64,000 nucleotides of DNA, taken from contig JARKIP010000005.1 of NCBI GenBank assembly GCA_029990175.1, positions 49,217,001 to 49,281,000 of the forward strand, in the 5' to 3' direction. How positions within the stretch are numbered: the first letter of the stretch is position 1; each line of letters begins with the position of its first letter. A program made the translations under genes and the position numbers. Below, in pieces: positions 1 to 11,599 of the stretch. The DNA is from Petunia secreta. Taxonomy: Eukaryota; Streptophyta; Magnoliopsida; Solanales; Solanaceae. The notes under the pieces were generated by a model, which was not told the DNA's origin, searched no databases, and worked only from the letters and a program-made list of their open reading frames with translations.

Positions 1-883
1 CTATTAATTTTCAAACCAACATCACTACCCACGGTAAAAGCATTGATTATTTTACTTCAGACTGCTTCTTTAAGCTTTACAAAGTGACAATTTCATCTTG
101 CTTAGCCTTAGCACATCCTATGAGAGACAAAAACGCTACATCACCATCCTTGATCTCATCAAGTCTTACACCTATATTTTTCAAGTTTTTCACTTTTCTA
201 GCTAACGACCTTTCTTGAACTTGCAAATGAGCAATAGTACCCATGGACTTCCGGCTAAGAGTGCCTGCTACAATATTGGACTTACCTAGATTGAAAAGAT
301 TTTTTATACCATAGTAATTTAACAACCCAAGTCACCTCTTTTGCCTTAATTTCCTTGCTTGTACTTCTCTTTATTTTTTGAGATTGGGTTGGTTAACTAT
401 TTTTGCTTAAGAGTATGTCCTAAACTCTTCTGATATGTGAACACCTCAAGATCTAAGTCTTGTTTAGGGTATTATTTTTATGATTATTCACCCTTAAGGC
501 ATATGCGACAACTTTCCTATTTTTCATAGGGTTACAACCTAGACCAACTCGGGAGACATCACAATACATGCAAAAACAACCTAAAGTTGCATGTAAGGTT
601 AATATAATAGCGTAGTCAACCTCGATTGGGTTTTTTTTAAATAAGAATTTGACCAATGGAACTTATATGTTTTATATGTAAATTTTATTAAGAAAAAACA
701 ATGGTTAAAGTGTAGAAAACCCTTCAATAGATCTTTTATAGTAATGGTAAAACCTAAGAAACTTTGGATTTTAGTCGGTGTCGTTGGTCTCTTAAAGCTC
801 TTTGACTCCCAATCTTTTGGTGGTCTATCTTACCTTAATTTGAAACCACGTGGCCTAGGGAACTCCATTGGTCGAAACTAAAC
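1..883 (-). pseudogene. Decayed Ty3/gypsy relic (R0), RT end to integrase start
   Basis: Read on the minus strand, this stretch gives broken pieces of a plant Ty3/gypsy Pol in the right order. From 883 down there is an RT/connection segment (LGHVVSN, then a KI..HQKIG-like piece with frameshifts). RNase H-like sequence follows at 656-453 (FCMYCDVSRVGLGCNPM, matching the usual Y-CDAS-G-GCVLMQ pattern). Next comes the end of RNase H into the integrase start at 325-77 (SNIVAGTLSRKSMGTIAHL). Several stops and frameshifts separate the pieces, so it cannot be functional. The upstream half of the same relic lies at 8009-10480, and element E1 sits exactly between the halves. Assignment to a Tekay/Del-like chromovirus is only a guess from the motif wording. 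Confidence 0.7.
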
Positions 884-1633
884 TGATGCAGCCCGAACAC
901 GTGCTGATCAAGTGTTCGATCCGCCGAGGCCAATAACACGAAGCCAAGCCAAACTTCTGCACGATGTTCATATTCACTTGACTTGGCCGAAGGAAAGCAA
1001 CTACTCCGAAGCTGAGTGGCCGAGCTCAAGAAGCGAAGGCTACATCTTCGCATTTGAGCCCGAGGACAAAGTGACCAAACACCAGCTCTTGGCGCCAAGC
1101 AACAACGAACCGAACACAACAAATTGAGTTCGAAGTCAAGTGAGCACCCGATAAAAAATGTGTTCGAGCCGAAGTCAAGGCTGCCGAACACATACATTAA
1201 CTCAGCCCTGCGTGGCTTGTTTTTATTGGTCACCTGTGACCATTTACTATTTTATCCTTAGCATAGCCTATAAATATTCCATTTACATTTCATTTGTAGG
1301 TATTAAGTCTTTAATGAATATTGAACATAGCTGTTGCTATAAAAGTGTCTCCGATGGAGCCGAACCCCGACGTGAGATTTTAAAGAACTTGTGTCAATCG
1401 GTGTGAGTCGTTTGAACATTTTCTTCTTGGTCATTCAATTTGCAAGAAGCGTTGTCTTTCTTGAGGATTGTTGCTTAGTATAGGTGATTCTTGACCTTCA
1501 TTCGATCGAGCTTGAGACAAGTTTCTCACTGTTCTTTCAAATCGAAGCAAGTCTTGTCTTGCTTCTATCTTTTAATTCTTGTCGTTCTTCCGCGTTTTCA
1601 TGTTTAGCTATTCCTTCGGAATTGCTTGCACCA
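884..1633 (+). repeat. E1 5' LTR
   Basis: 750-bp LTR, TG...CA, collinear with 7254-8003. U3 holds several copies of CCGAACAC or its complement between 893 and 1191, upstream of a TATAAATA box. The 3' LTR copy of the first 244 bp is translated as the end of the integrase frame. Confidence 0.95.
1269..1276 (+). promoter_or_regulatory. E1 LTR TATA box
   Basis: TATAAATA about 385 bp into the LTR, followed by the presumed R/U5. The same octamer occupies the corresponding place in the E2 and E3 LTRs. Confidence 0.6.
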
Positions 1634-1636
1634 TCT

Positions 1637-1648
1637 TGGTATCAGAGC
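1637..1648 (+). other. E1 primer-binding site (initiator tRNA-Met type)
   Basis: TGGTATCAGAGC three bases after the 5' LTR. This is the standard complement to the 3' end of plant initiator tRNA-Met, where minus-strand DNA synthesis is primed. Confidence 0.9.
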
Positions 1649-2845
1649 AAGGTTTGAGTTTGTTCTTACAGCCTCAAATCCTGTTCGTTATATTCGTGCT
1701 TGTGTTGATTGTTGTTAGCTTTCTTCCTTGTTGTTGATTGTTGTTGTTGTGGTGTTTACAAAAAAAAAAGTAGAAAAGGAAAAATTCAAAATTTTGATTG
1801 ATTTGTTGGTTGTTTGAATCAAACAATCATTGATTCTTGTTCACCTCGGTCCAACGAGTGATTTGAGTACCCGACGTACAACATTTGTGACTAGGGTTTC
1901 TCGATAAAATTTTGGACTGTTTTGAGCTTAGTGGTGACTGATTTCGAACTCCAGTGTGTTGTGGATGTTACCGATGAAGACTGGTGGTTCTTGATTGATT
2001 TGGGTTTGTTTTGTGCTTAAATTTTCAAAGTTCTATGATTTGAATCGTGTCCGTACATCGAAAAATTGTTACTGTTGTGACAGTGTACGAACGCGAAAGA
2101 GCTGGTTCTTAGCTCAAGGAACTTTGGACTGATTCCCTCCGTTGTTGATATTACCGGAGTTGAAAGAAGCAACCCAAACTCTGTTGAAATTCGTGATCAG
2201 TGAACAAAGTTAAAGTTGCCCGTACACCGGAGCAAAACCTTTAATGTTCCATTGAAGAAGAAAGGGGTAAAGTGTAAAGATCAAAAACCCCAGGTGAAAA
2301 AGTTGTTGGCTAGAAAAGGGAATTGGATAAGGTAAAACCCTATCCGTACCAAGGAGGGACCACTCTTGTACGCACAAGAGTTGGTGTGTTAGAAAAAGAT
2401 TCTGAAGAGGAATCAAAGGGTAGATTCTCCTAGGTTTTCACTTTTCTTGTGTTCGATAAATCTAAGTTAGTGGATCTCTAAGAGTAATTCTTCCTACTCG
2501 AGGTCGTACTAACTCATTTGAGCTTATAGGAACTCGTGCGTGGGGTGACCGAAGTCCAACCTTCGTAGAAAGTTCTTTTGACTTTCTGAAGCGCAAGAGT
2601 AAATAGCGTCCGTTACATCGAGTCGTATCAATTCACTCATCCGGAAGGAGACATTGTAACTTGTCAAATTCGAAGGAACTGAGAGAGGTTGATCAACCGA
2701 GGAAGCCATTGGCTACAAGTTCTTGAGTGACCAAAACCGAACCCATAAATTGAGTGGACTCGAGTGCCACCCATCAAAGGTGAGGGAGTGTGTGAGGTGA
2801 TTTCTAATCTTAACCCTTGTTTGGTCTTTGATTCGTGCAGGTACC
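1649..2845 (+). other. E1 5' leader
   Basis: About 1.2 kb with no credible ORF between the PBS and gag. It contains several scattered CCGTAC/GTACG-type motifs between about 1870 and 2372. It ends ..GTGCAGGTACC just before the gag ATG, which resembles a splice acceptor and is echoed in E2 and E3. Confidence 0.6.
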
Positions 2846-4326
2846 ATGGCTGGGAATGGAGGCGATGGCAAAGGCATTGAGAAGCCCGAAGTGTCGTTAG
2901 CCGATCTCATGGCTGCGATACAAGGCATCAGTGCCGAAGTAAGAGGAGTGAGTGCTTGAGTAGCTCAACTCGAGCAAGGAAGTGTGTCCGGTGCTGGAAC
3001 TAGCAACTCCACTCCGATGAAACCTGAGTTGTATGCTGAGCTTATTCGACAACATCAGTTGAAAGCGAGGCCATTCGAAAGGAAGTTTTGGGCAATCCCC
3101 AAACACAACAAAACTTGGGCAATCCCCAAGCTGAGAATCAACACTTGGGCATTCCTCGAAGTGAAAGAATACTACTCCCAATGGCCCGAAGACAAATTGA
3201 AGTCGTTGACGAAGAGGTGGATGAAGGAGAATTTCCTGATGCCGAACCTGAATATGAGCAGCCGTTCGCTCAACGAAGGCAAGCTCACCGAGGTCGTGGA
3301 AATTTCCGAGGTCGAGGCCGAGGCGCAAATGTTGATCGATATATTGAACGTGAGGCTGATAATCGCTATGATGAGTATCCCGAACAAGTTCGTTGTGTTC
3401 GAGACTCAAACTTAAACAGTGTCAAGATCACTATTCCACCCTTTAAAGGAACCAGTGATCCAGATGAATATCTTGAATGGAAGCTTAAAATGGAGCGAAT
3501 CTTCGAAACCAATGAGATGACCGATGAGAGAAAAGCTGCCCATGCCATTGCTTCGTTCGAAGCGTATGCATCTACATGGTGGGAAGCTGAAAAAAGGCAT
3601 AGACGAAGGAATACCTATCCCGAAGTCATTACTTGGGCACAACTGAAGAGAGCAATGGATGCTAAGTATTTGAGTGCCAAGTACAGGCAAACTCAATTGC
3701 AAAAGCTCTATGAGTTAAAGCAAGGGTCCAAGTCAGTCCAAGAGTATCATGATGAGTTCGAAAGAGTTCGATTGAATCTTGATCTGGTAGAAGATGAAGA
3801 GCAAGCTACTATTCAATTCAAAAATGGCTTGGCTCGGGATGTGTCACCTCAATTGAGGTTACACGTGTACCACACGTTGGAAGATCTGTTCGAAGCTGCT
3901 ACCGAAGCTGAGAAATTGGTGAAGGACGATAAGGCAAACCGGTATCGATGAGTCACTACTTCTGCTCTTTTGAACTAAGGTAGAGAATGGAAGAGTCCTA
4001 ATCCAGCAAGTGCCAACACTGTTTGAGATTCGAAGAAACCCTTCGAAAGGGGTGTGACCGTTAACCAGCCAAGAGAATTGGGAGGTAAAGTTCAACTCAA
4101 CTCTCCTAGTGCTTCAAATATTCAGTGTCATAAATGCAAAGGTTATGGTCACATGGCAAAAGAGTGTCCAACTCACAAAGTTATGCTTTTGCTCGAAGAT
4201 GGAACCGTCCATGAGCAAGCGAGTGATACCGAGGAGGAATTTATCGAGGAGATTGACCGAGCTAAAAGTGATGATAATCGTGAAGCTACCGAAGCTGACC
4301 ATCCGGAAATGTTTCTTGTGGTTTGA
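2846..4326 (+). pseudogene. E1 gag (broken)
   Basis: The capsid/nucleocapsid gene of E1. The ATG at 2846 starts MAGNGGDGKGIEKPEVSLAD, then a TGA stop appears near 2957. The same frame resumes (2984 on, PELYAELIRQHQLKARPFER), and the reading frame shifts near 3090. The main capsid-like part is 3088-3951 (KITIPPFKGTSDPDEYLEWK, STWWEAEK, KQGSKSVQEYHDEFERVR). After further stops near 3951-4030 the nucleocapsid zinc knuckle CHKCKGYGHMAKEC is intact in 4054-4326. There is at least one frameshift and three or more stops, so no full Gag can be made. The E3 Gag at 44321 downwards is the intact relative. Confidence 0.85.
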
Positions 4327-4332
4327 AGGAAT

Positions 4333-5838
4333 TTGAGCTGCATGACTCTTGAAGAAGAGGACAACCAAAGAGAAAATCTTTTCCATGCCCGATGTCGAGT
4401 GAGGGGGAAGGTGTGTTCGATGATCATTGACTCAGGTAGTTGTGCAAATGTAGTGAGCCAAACCTTGGTTTCACAAATGGGACTACCTACGTTGAGGCAT
4501 CCCCGCCCTTACAAATTGCAATGGCTGAACGAGTGTAGAGAATTGAGGGTTGTCAAACAAGTGTGCATCAAGTTTAGAATTGGAGAATATCAAGATAAAT
4601 GATGTTCGATGTGGTGCCGATGCAAGCTTGTCATTTTCTATTGGGACGACCATGGCAGTATGACCGGTCAGTTGTTCACAATGGAAGATCCAACACTTAC
4701 ACTGCAAAGCTCGAAGGGAAGAGTTTTATACTCAAACCCTTGTCTCCAAAACACGTCACCGAGGACTATAAACAGATGAAAGAATTGAAAGAAGCGGCCA
4801 AAGCTAAGCTTCCGATGGGAACAAAATTAGGGGCCGAAGACAAAGACTCACCGCCCGAGGTAAGAAATGTCTGTGCAATCATGCAACCGGGTGAGTATCT
4901 ACGAGGCAACGACAACGATCAGATGATGATTTGCCTCGTGCACAAGGGTATCTTTCTAAACTCTAATGATGATTTTTCTAACGATAACCCTTTGCCTAGT
5001 ACTGTACAAAGTGTTTTGCAGGACTTCAGAGACATGTTTCCCGAAGAAATGCCAGGTGGATTACCTCCGTTGAGAGGAATCGAGCACCAAATTGATTTCG
5101 TACCGGGGTCTCAAATCCCCAACAAATCAGCATACCGGTGTAATCCCGAAGGCACCAAAGAGCTCCAAAGGTAGGTTGATGAGTTGCTGAACAAGGGCCT
5201 CGTTCGAGAGAGCTTGACACCTAAGGCTAGTGCTTGATAAGCTTAGAGAAGAGAAGATATACGCTAACTTCAAGAAATGTGCCTTTTGTATCGAACGTGT
5301 AGTCTTTCTAGGATTCGTTGTCAGTGCTAATGGTGTCGAAGTCGACGAGTCAAAAGTCGAAGCCATCAAAGATTGGCTAACTCCAACCTCGGTATCACAA
5401 GTTCGTAGCTTCCACGGCTTAGCTAGCTTTTACCGAAGGTTTTTTCGTGACTTTAGCACCGTGGCAGCTCTTTTAACCGAGCTGGTTAAGAAAGACCATC
5501 CATTTGTGTGGGGAGAGTCCCAAGAGAGGGCTTTCTAAGAGTTAAAATGGAGGCTTTGCTCTGCCCCGTTGTTGCAACTCCCTAACTTCGGCAAAGCATT
5601 CGAAGTCGAGTGTGATGCGTCCGGAGTTGGGATCGGAGGAGTGCTGATGCAAGAATCGAAGTCGATCGCTTACTTTAGCGAAAAGCTTAAGGGTGAAACC
5701 TTGAATTAATCTACGTATGACAAGGAGTTGTATTGCCTCGTTCGAGCACTCGCCCATTGGCAGCATTATTTTATGGCCTCGAGAGTTTGTAATTAAAAGT
5801 GATCATGCGTCTTTGAAACATCTCCGAGGTCAGAGAAA
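4333..5838 (+). pseudogene. E1 protease, RT remnant and RNase H (broken, RT core deleted)
   Basis: The protease segment (4333-4602) retains the aspartic motif IIDSGSCANVVS. A frameshift at about 4600 leads to 4599-5174 (MFDVVPMQACHFLLGRPW, then the run-up to RT, GLPPLRGIEHQIDFVPGSQ). At about 5217 the text jumps from the start of RT (KGLVRESL) straight to its end (HLRLVLDKLREEKIYANFKK). Compared with E3 about 135 residues are absent, including the whole palm region and the YFDD catalytic box. The connection and RNase H follow with additional stops (5538, about 5708), including VECDASGVGIGG and TYDKEL. Reverse transcriptase is therefore dead, although protease and integrase remain recognisable. 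Confidence 0.85.
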
Positions 5839-7497
5839 TTGAACCGAAGGCATGCCAAGTGGGTAGAATTCATTGAAAGCTTTCCATATATAATTCATTA
5901 CAAAAAGGGAAAAGATAATGTTGTGGCCGATGCGCTATCAAGGAAATTTGCCTTAGCGACCACTCTCGCCTCTAGGCTTATGGGATTCGAAAGCATCAAG
6001 ACGATGTACGAAGGTGATCCCAAGCTGAAATGGGTTCGTGACACAATCGTTAGTGGCCAAAGGGTTGAGAAATATCAGTGGCACGATGGCTACCTCTTCA
6101 GGAATAGGAGGGTTTGTGTGCCAGTGTCATCGTGGAGAGAGCTCTTAGTTCGAGAAGCTCACTCCGGAGGTCTAATGGGACACTTCAGTGTCGATAAAAC
6201 TCTTGGTATCTTAACCGAGCAGTTCCATTGGCCCAAAATGCAACGAGATGTGGAAAAGCTTTGCAACGCTTGTCTCGTTTGCAAGAAAGCTAAATCGAAG
6301 TCCAACCCTCATGGTTTGTATACCCCGTTTTCTGTGCCTGATCGACCTTGGGTTGATATATCCATGGACTTTTTGTTGGGGTTACCGAGATCGGGGGGAG
6401 GACATGATAGCATCTTTGTCGTAGTCGGTCGTTTTTCAAAAATGGCTCACTTTATTCCTTGCAAAAAGTGTGATGATGCACAACATGTAGCTACCTTGTT
6501 TGTTTTTAATGTGTTGAAATTGCATGGTGTGCCTCGTACTATTATGAGTGATCGAGACTCAAAATTCTTGAGTCATTTTTGGAAATATTTGTGGGGTACC
6601 GTCTGCACCAAATTACTATTCTCGACGTCTCACCATCCTCAGACTGATGGACAGACCGAGGTAGTTAACCGAACCTTGGGATCTTTGCTTCGAGCAATGA
6701 CCAAAGGAAAGGTCGGAAACTGGGCTGATCGTTTGCCCATGATAGAGTTTGCATACAATCGAACGGTGCATCGAATGATCAATATGACCCCGTTCGAATA
6801 TGTGTATGGTTTTAATCCTTTGATTCCACTTGATTTAACCCCATTGCCTCGAGATTCTATGATTGATTTTGAAGGTACTCGGCGAGCCACCGCCTTGATC
6901 GAATTGCATGCAAAGGTGAAGAAGAACCTCCAAGAAGCTTATGCAAAGGTTGCATCAAAGAAAAACAAAGGGCGTAAAAAGTTGGAATTAAAGAAGGGGG
7001 ATTGGGTTTTGGTTCACTTCCGAAAGGAACGCTTCCCGAACCAAAGGAAAGAAAAGTTGGCTCCTCGAGGGGATGGTCCTTTTCAAGTGTTGACCAAGAT
7101 CAACAACAATGCTTACATGATCGACCTCCCTGGTGAGTATAACGTGTCCAACACCTTTAATGTTGCTGACTTAGTTCCTTGTGTTGTTGGTCAAACTTCG
7201 GAGGACGAGGAGGGCTCGATTTCGAGGACGAAATCTTCTCAAGAAGGGGAGGATGATGCAGCCCGAACACGTGCTGATCAAGTGCTCGATCCGCCGAGGC
7301 CAATAATACGAAGCCAAGCCGAACTTTTGCACGATGTTCATATTCATTTGGCTTGGCTGAAAAAAAGCAACTACTCCGAAGCTGAGTGGCCGAGCTCAAG
7401 AACCGAAGGCTACATCTTCGCATTTGAGCCCGAGGACAAAGTGACCGAACACCAGCTCCTGGCGCCGAGCAGCAAGGAACCGAACACCACAAATTGA
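5839..7497 (+). CDS. E1 RNase H end plus integrase, open frame running into the 3' LTR
   Basis: A 552-codon open frame with no internal stop. It begins inside RNase H (KKGKDNVVADALSRKFA), so its ATG is probably not a real start. The integrase zinc finger follows (AHSGGLMGHFS then CNACLVC). The catalytic core has SMDF, SDRDSKF and HPQTDGQTEVVNRTL, giving D, D and E. The GPY/F-type module is RGDGPFQVLTKINNNAY. One core change is visible: VVGRFSK where E2 and E3 have VVDRFSK. The frame crosses the PPT (SQEGEDD) and continues 80 codons into the LTR (RPIIRSQAELLHDVHIHLAW). It is the only long open frame left in E1. Whether it is expressed is unknown. Confidence 0.85.
   Translation: MNRRHAKWVEFIESFPYIIHYKKGKDNVVADALSRKFALATTLASRLMGFESIKTMYEGDPKLKWVRDTIVSGQRVEKYQWHDGYLFRNRRVCVPVSSWRELLVREAHSGGLMGHFSVDKTLGILTEQFHWPKMQRDVEKLCNACLVCKKAKSKSNPHGLYTPFSVPDRPWVDISMDFLLGLPRSGGGHDSIFVVVGRFSKMAHFIPCKKCDDAQHVATLFVFNVLKLHGVPRTIMSDRDSKFLSHFWKYLWGTVCTKLLFSTSHHPQTDGQTEVVNRTLGSLLRAMTKGKVGNWADRLPMIEFAYNRTVHRMINMTPFEYVYGFNPLIPLDLTPLPRDSMIDFEGTRRATALIELHAKVKKNLQEAYAKVASKKNKGRKKLELKKGDWVLVHFRKERFPNQRKEKLAPRGDGPFQVLTKINNNAYMIDLPGEYNVSNTFNVADLVPCVVGQTSEDEEGSISRTKSSQEGEDDAARTRADQVLDPPRPIIRSQAELLHDVHIHLAWLKKSNYSEAEWPSSRTEGYIFAFEPEDKVTEHQLLAPSSKEPNTTN
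7241..7253 (+). other. E1 polypurine tract
   Basis: AAGAAGGGGAGGA immediately before the 3' LTR. It primes plus-strand DNA synthesis. It lies within the integrase reading frame, and the identical 13-mer abuts the 3' LTRs of E2 and E3. Confidence 0.9.
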
Positions 7498-8003
7498 GTT
7501 CGAAGTCAAGTGAGCACCCGATAAAAAATGTGTTCAAGCCGAAGTCAAGGCTGCCGAACACATACATTAACTCAGCCCTGCGTGGCTTGTTTTTATTGGT
7601 CACCTATGATCATTTACTATTTTATCCTTAGCATAGCCCATAAATATTCCATTTACATTTTATTTGTAGGTATTAAGTCTTTGATGAATATTGAACATAG
7701 CTGTTGCTATAAAAGTGTCTCCGATGGAGCCGAACCCCGACGTGGGATTTTAAAGAACTTGTGTCAATCGGTGTGAGTCGTTTGAACATTTTCTTCTTGG
7801 TCATTCAATTTGCAAGAAGCGTTGTCTTTCTTGAGGATTGTTGCTTAGTATAGGTGATTCTTGACCTTCATTCGATCGAGCTTGAGACAAGTTCCTCATT
7901 GTTCTTTCGAATCGAAGCAAGTCTTGTCTTGCTTCTATCTTTTAATTCTTGTCGTTCTTCCGCGTTTTTGTGTTTAGCTATTCCTTTGGAATTGCTTGCA
8001 CCA
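7254..8003 (+). repeat. E1 3' LTR
   Basis: 750 bp, same length as the 5' LTR with about 29 substitutions and no indels by eye. It is followed by TSD TAAAC (8004-8008). Confidence 0.95.
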
Positions 8004-8008
8004 TAAAC

Positions 8009-10480
8009 TCACAGTTTGAAAATTTTCCTAAAGCTCATTGTCCTTAACTGCCTATTGAGTCATCCTAAAATGATCGGTAACCTTCTGCACTCCTTGAATA
8101 TACCAGGATGGAATCTATAAACACAATCATGAAATGTCCTAAAAACTTGATTCAAAAGGCCTCTGAAAAGCTATAGAAGCATTAGTTTGCCCATAAAACA
8201 TCATCAAGATCTCATAATGTCCATAGGAAATCCTAAAGGCCATCTTAGGAATGTCTTCCTCCTAGACCTTAAATAAATCATTGAGAAATAATTAGCACTT
8301 TGAAGTTCGTCAAACAGATATTCGATTCAAGATAACAGGTACTTATTCTTGATGGTGACCTTGTTGAATGGTCTATAATCAATATGAATTTGTAAGGATG
8401 AATCCTTCTTTTTATTTTTACAGATAAGACTTGTGTAATCATGGAGACACGCTATGTCGAATAAAATCCTTGTCACGTAAATGCTTCAATTGCTTCTTTA
8501 ATTCTTTCAACTCTGTGGGAGCCATACCAAAATATGGGATTGATATATGTTGAGATCCATGAAGGACATCAATGACAAAGAATTATCACCATGACTGGAG
8601 GATGGCTTGGATGTTTGTTCGGAAAGACCTGTAGATACTTACGAACAGCTGACACAAGTTGAAGAGTTAGTGCCTTGTTTTTTGATTTATATCTTGTGCC
8701 ACATGTTAAGCTTGTTTTCTTAACCTTAAGGCATGAATAAATACACCTACATGCATAATCACAATGTAACTCTTGTTCTAGGAATACCTCATTCATAAAC
8801 TCAAACTTTACCAGTTTGGAATGACCATCTAGAGTGGTGTGGTATGATGACATCCAATCCATGCCCAAGCTAACATCAAAGTCATCTTTCTAACTTAAGA
8901 AGTTTAATTGCAGTGCCTCGACTCTTTAATATGACTGTACAACCTTTGTAGACCATGTACCCACTTTAGAGTCACCAGCTTGACTAGAAGCTAATAATGA
9001 ATCATTTAAGAGTTTCGGCTTTAACCCAAAGTTGTATGCATAATAGGGGTTAAGATATGGAATCGGTAACAATGACAATGCATAATATGACTCGACTAAT
9101 AATGTACCTGTGACGATAGTTAGTGATGCCTCGGTATCCTCACAACCTATAAATGCATGAATCAAATTGGTCCCCTTCTAGAGGTTGATGTGGTATCACT
9201 TTTGCCTGAACACAGCCAGCCTAGCTTTCAGCACCATGAGCTTGCGGTGGTGTAGACCAAAGTATGTGACAATAAAAGTTGTAGGTTATAATGAACAACA
9301 GTATAATTTTTTTGTAAGCTAGGACAACCCCTCTTGTAATACCTACTATCTCCACAGTGAAAAACAACCCTTATCACCCGACTATACACTAGGCTAGATG
9401 ACCATCCCAATATGTAGCACAAACTATCCTCTATTGTGACTGCTAACCATTGTGCTCTAAACATGTTTGAGTAAGTGTCTTGATACTCTTTCTCTATCTA
9501 AACTAGCTCACATAGCTCTACCTAAGCCTAACAGATGATGAATTGGTAAACTGCGACTTCATCGAATGAGCCCTCTACAACCACTAAAAGTACCACTAAC
9601 CCCGCCCACTAACTAGGCCTTTTTATCCCGCCCAATTCTACCCTCATTTTTTATTTGTGTTCCTCTAACTGGTCGGTTATAATTTATAAAAGAGGTAAAA
9701 GTGTGCATAGTTATGGCAACAAAAGATACATTTCAAATAAATGATCTCTCAAACCCTTGAAAAACCTCAAAACTTTTGATCTCTCATCTAAAATTAAGTG
9801 CAATGCTGACTTGGCCAACCTACACTCATCATCTCTTGCTACGATTACTCGAATTTTGTGGAAAAGGATTTTCAATAGTCAATGGGCAAAAAATTCTCCA
9901 TGAAAAAGCACCCACAAGCTTGTCTTATGTGACAATGGTTGCGTCATCATATCTATCTTGTTCTAACATCTCAAACCATAAGTAAACCATATCCTTGATT
10001 TATTATGAGGATTAACTCTACAACTATGCTTCCAATTACCTTCATTACCTGGAAAGCTTTCTAAGCTCCCTAAAAAAAAAAACTAAGGATACTCATCCAA
10101 TTGAGAGTAATAAATCTTAGGTAGGATAAGATTAAAGAATTCACTAACTCAGTAACTGATGGAACTAGCATGATCATTAGCTCGTGATGGAGTCTTAACA
10201 CTTACTTGTTCTTGAATTCCCACTAGACTAGAGAGAAGATTTATGGAACCTTTTATGCTTTGAAATTACCTCCCCAACTGTAGGAGGAATCACCATAGGG
10301 ATAAAGCTGCAGAAATTGATGGGGTGGTGGAGGTACATTCTTTCATATACTTCATCAACCCTTTGACCCTTAATTTTTGAGCTGTGTGTGTTGGTGGATG
10401 ACCTTGGCATTTTTTTCTTAACTGGTGGAGCATTTGGTACTTCCTCACAATCCACATTGGGGATGGAAGGTGCTCTTGCA
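8009..10480 (-). pseudogene. Decayed Ty3/gypsy relic (R0), gag to RT
   Basis: Upstream half of the relic split by E1. Minus-strand reading gives weak gag-like text (10455-9500) and a zinc knuckle (FHCGDSRYYKRGCPSLQ) at 9464-9228. The protease area is at 9165-8926 (IVTGTLLVESYYAL, LLNDSLLASSQAG) and the spacer GMDWMSSYHTTLDGHSKLVKF at 8868. The RT start (FGMAPTELKELKKQLKHL) is near 8530, followed by IDYRPFNKVTIKNKY and DELQSANYFS down to 8280. Frames change repeatedly, and stops are common. The order is right for a minus-strand gypsy element, and the RT continues at 883 on the far side of E1. The 5' LTR was not found, and the limit at 10480 is approximate. Confidence 0.65.
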
Positions 10481-11599
10481 TTTTTATTTGATGATCGTGT
10501 ATGAGCTATCTTAAAGGCGAGCTCTACTACAAGAGCTAGATTATAATGAAGAATGAAAAACTTTCTAAATATTGTTGTAGCATGTCATAGGCCAAATCTC
10601 CTTAGTGTCAGCGACACACAAATAACAATACGATGCTTGTACTCGCACCTAACTATAACCCAATCCCCTCTTGCCTATGGTTATTGAAAAAATTTCCTCA
10701 GAGGCTTAACTTTAAATGTGCCGTCCAAAGATTTTTGTATTGTGCATACAACGTTTGGTGAGTCGTACCGTTTTTTATTTATTCATAATACCATACACTA
10801 GCAATTTGATGAATTAGCTTAAACGTTTTGAAGAATAATTAGTGTAGGGGGTAAAGTTTAAAATAAACTTACTATTATATAGTAAGAACGAGATGAGAAA
10901 AAAATAACGTAATTATATGATCATAGCAAATCAATTATTATATAAAATAATAATTTTTATCGTTACATAATAGGGAATTTAATAATATAATAAAATAAAG
11001 TTTAAATAATAATCAAAACAAATATTGTATTTAAAGTAATAAGATTCAATAAAATATATAACGATAGTCCAAACAAGTTGGAAATATATTTTAACTCGAG
11101 AACACTTCCAACCATATGTTATCCTCTCACAGATGTTTTTAGCATTATATACAATTATTTTAAGTTTAGTATAAGAATTTCTCCTAATTGTCAATTTCTT
11201 TTTTATATTACACTGCAAGACTAAATTGGCCTACCAAATGATGTTGGGTAGTAATGATGAGATTAGAATACCAAACGTAAGTCAGCGTTAATCTCCACAT
11301 GACACAACCACGAGAGATAAAATATTCCACCAAATGACTCCTACTGGTATTAAACACTTCGTTGTACTATAGAAAAAAGAAAAAGCTAATACTCAAGTTT
11401 TCCAATTGGAACCTAAGATGTTGCCATTAGATATTGGAAGTTTCAAAACTTTTATTACCACTGACAGCACCATGAGTGCTTGCAGGGAGCAATGATCTTC
11501 TATTGGTTACGTAAACGATGAGGGCGAGAGGGTATTACTTCGTGTCGAGAATAACGGTGGAACTGGTACAAAAATTTGTTAGGATAATTTGATATTGTA
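10481..11599. other. AT-rich stretch, no gene seen
   Basis: Strongly AT-rich (especially 10780-11060), with no coding pattern on either strand. I found no LTR or terminal inverted repeat that I could pair. It may hold the eroded 5' end of relic R0. Confidence 0.5.

Larger units (their letters stand above)
884..8003 (+). mobile_element. E1: Ty3/gypsy LTR retrotransposon, RT-deleted
   Basis: Complete LTR-to-LTR element of 7,120 bp inserted in the relic R0. Both LTRs are 750 bp, start TGATGCAG and end TTGCACCA. The 5-bp target-site duplication TAAAC lies at 879-883 and 8004-8008. The order is LTR, iMet-type PBS, 1.2-kb leader, gag, protease, RT remnant, RNase H, integrase, PPT, LTR, which is the Ty3/gypsy order. 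I counted about 29 mismatches between the LTRs (about 4%), nearly all transitions, as expected for old methylated DNA. gag and pol carry several frameshifts and stops, and about 405 bp of RT is missing, so the copy is non-autonomous. Its Pol matches E2 and E3 in wording, and it lies in the opposite orientation to them. The lineage is probably a CRM-like chromovirus, but this needs a domain search. Confidence 0.95.
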
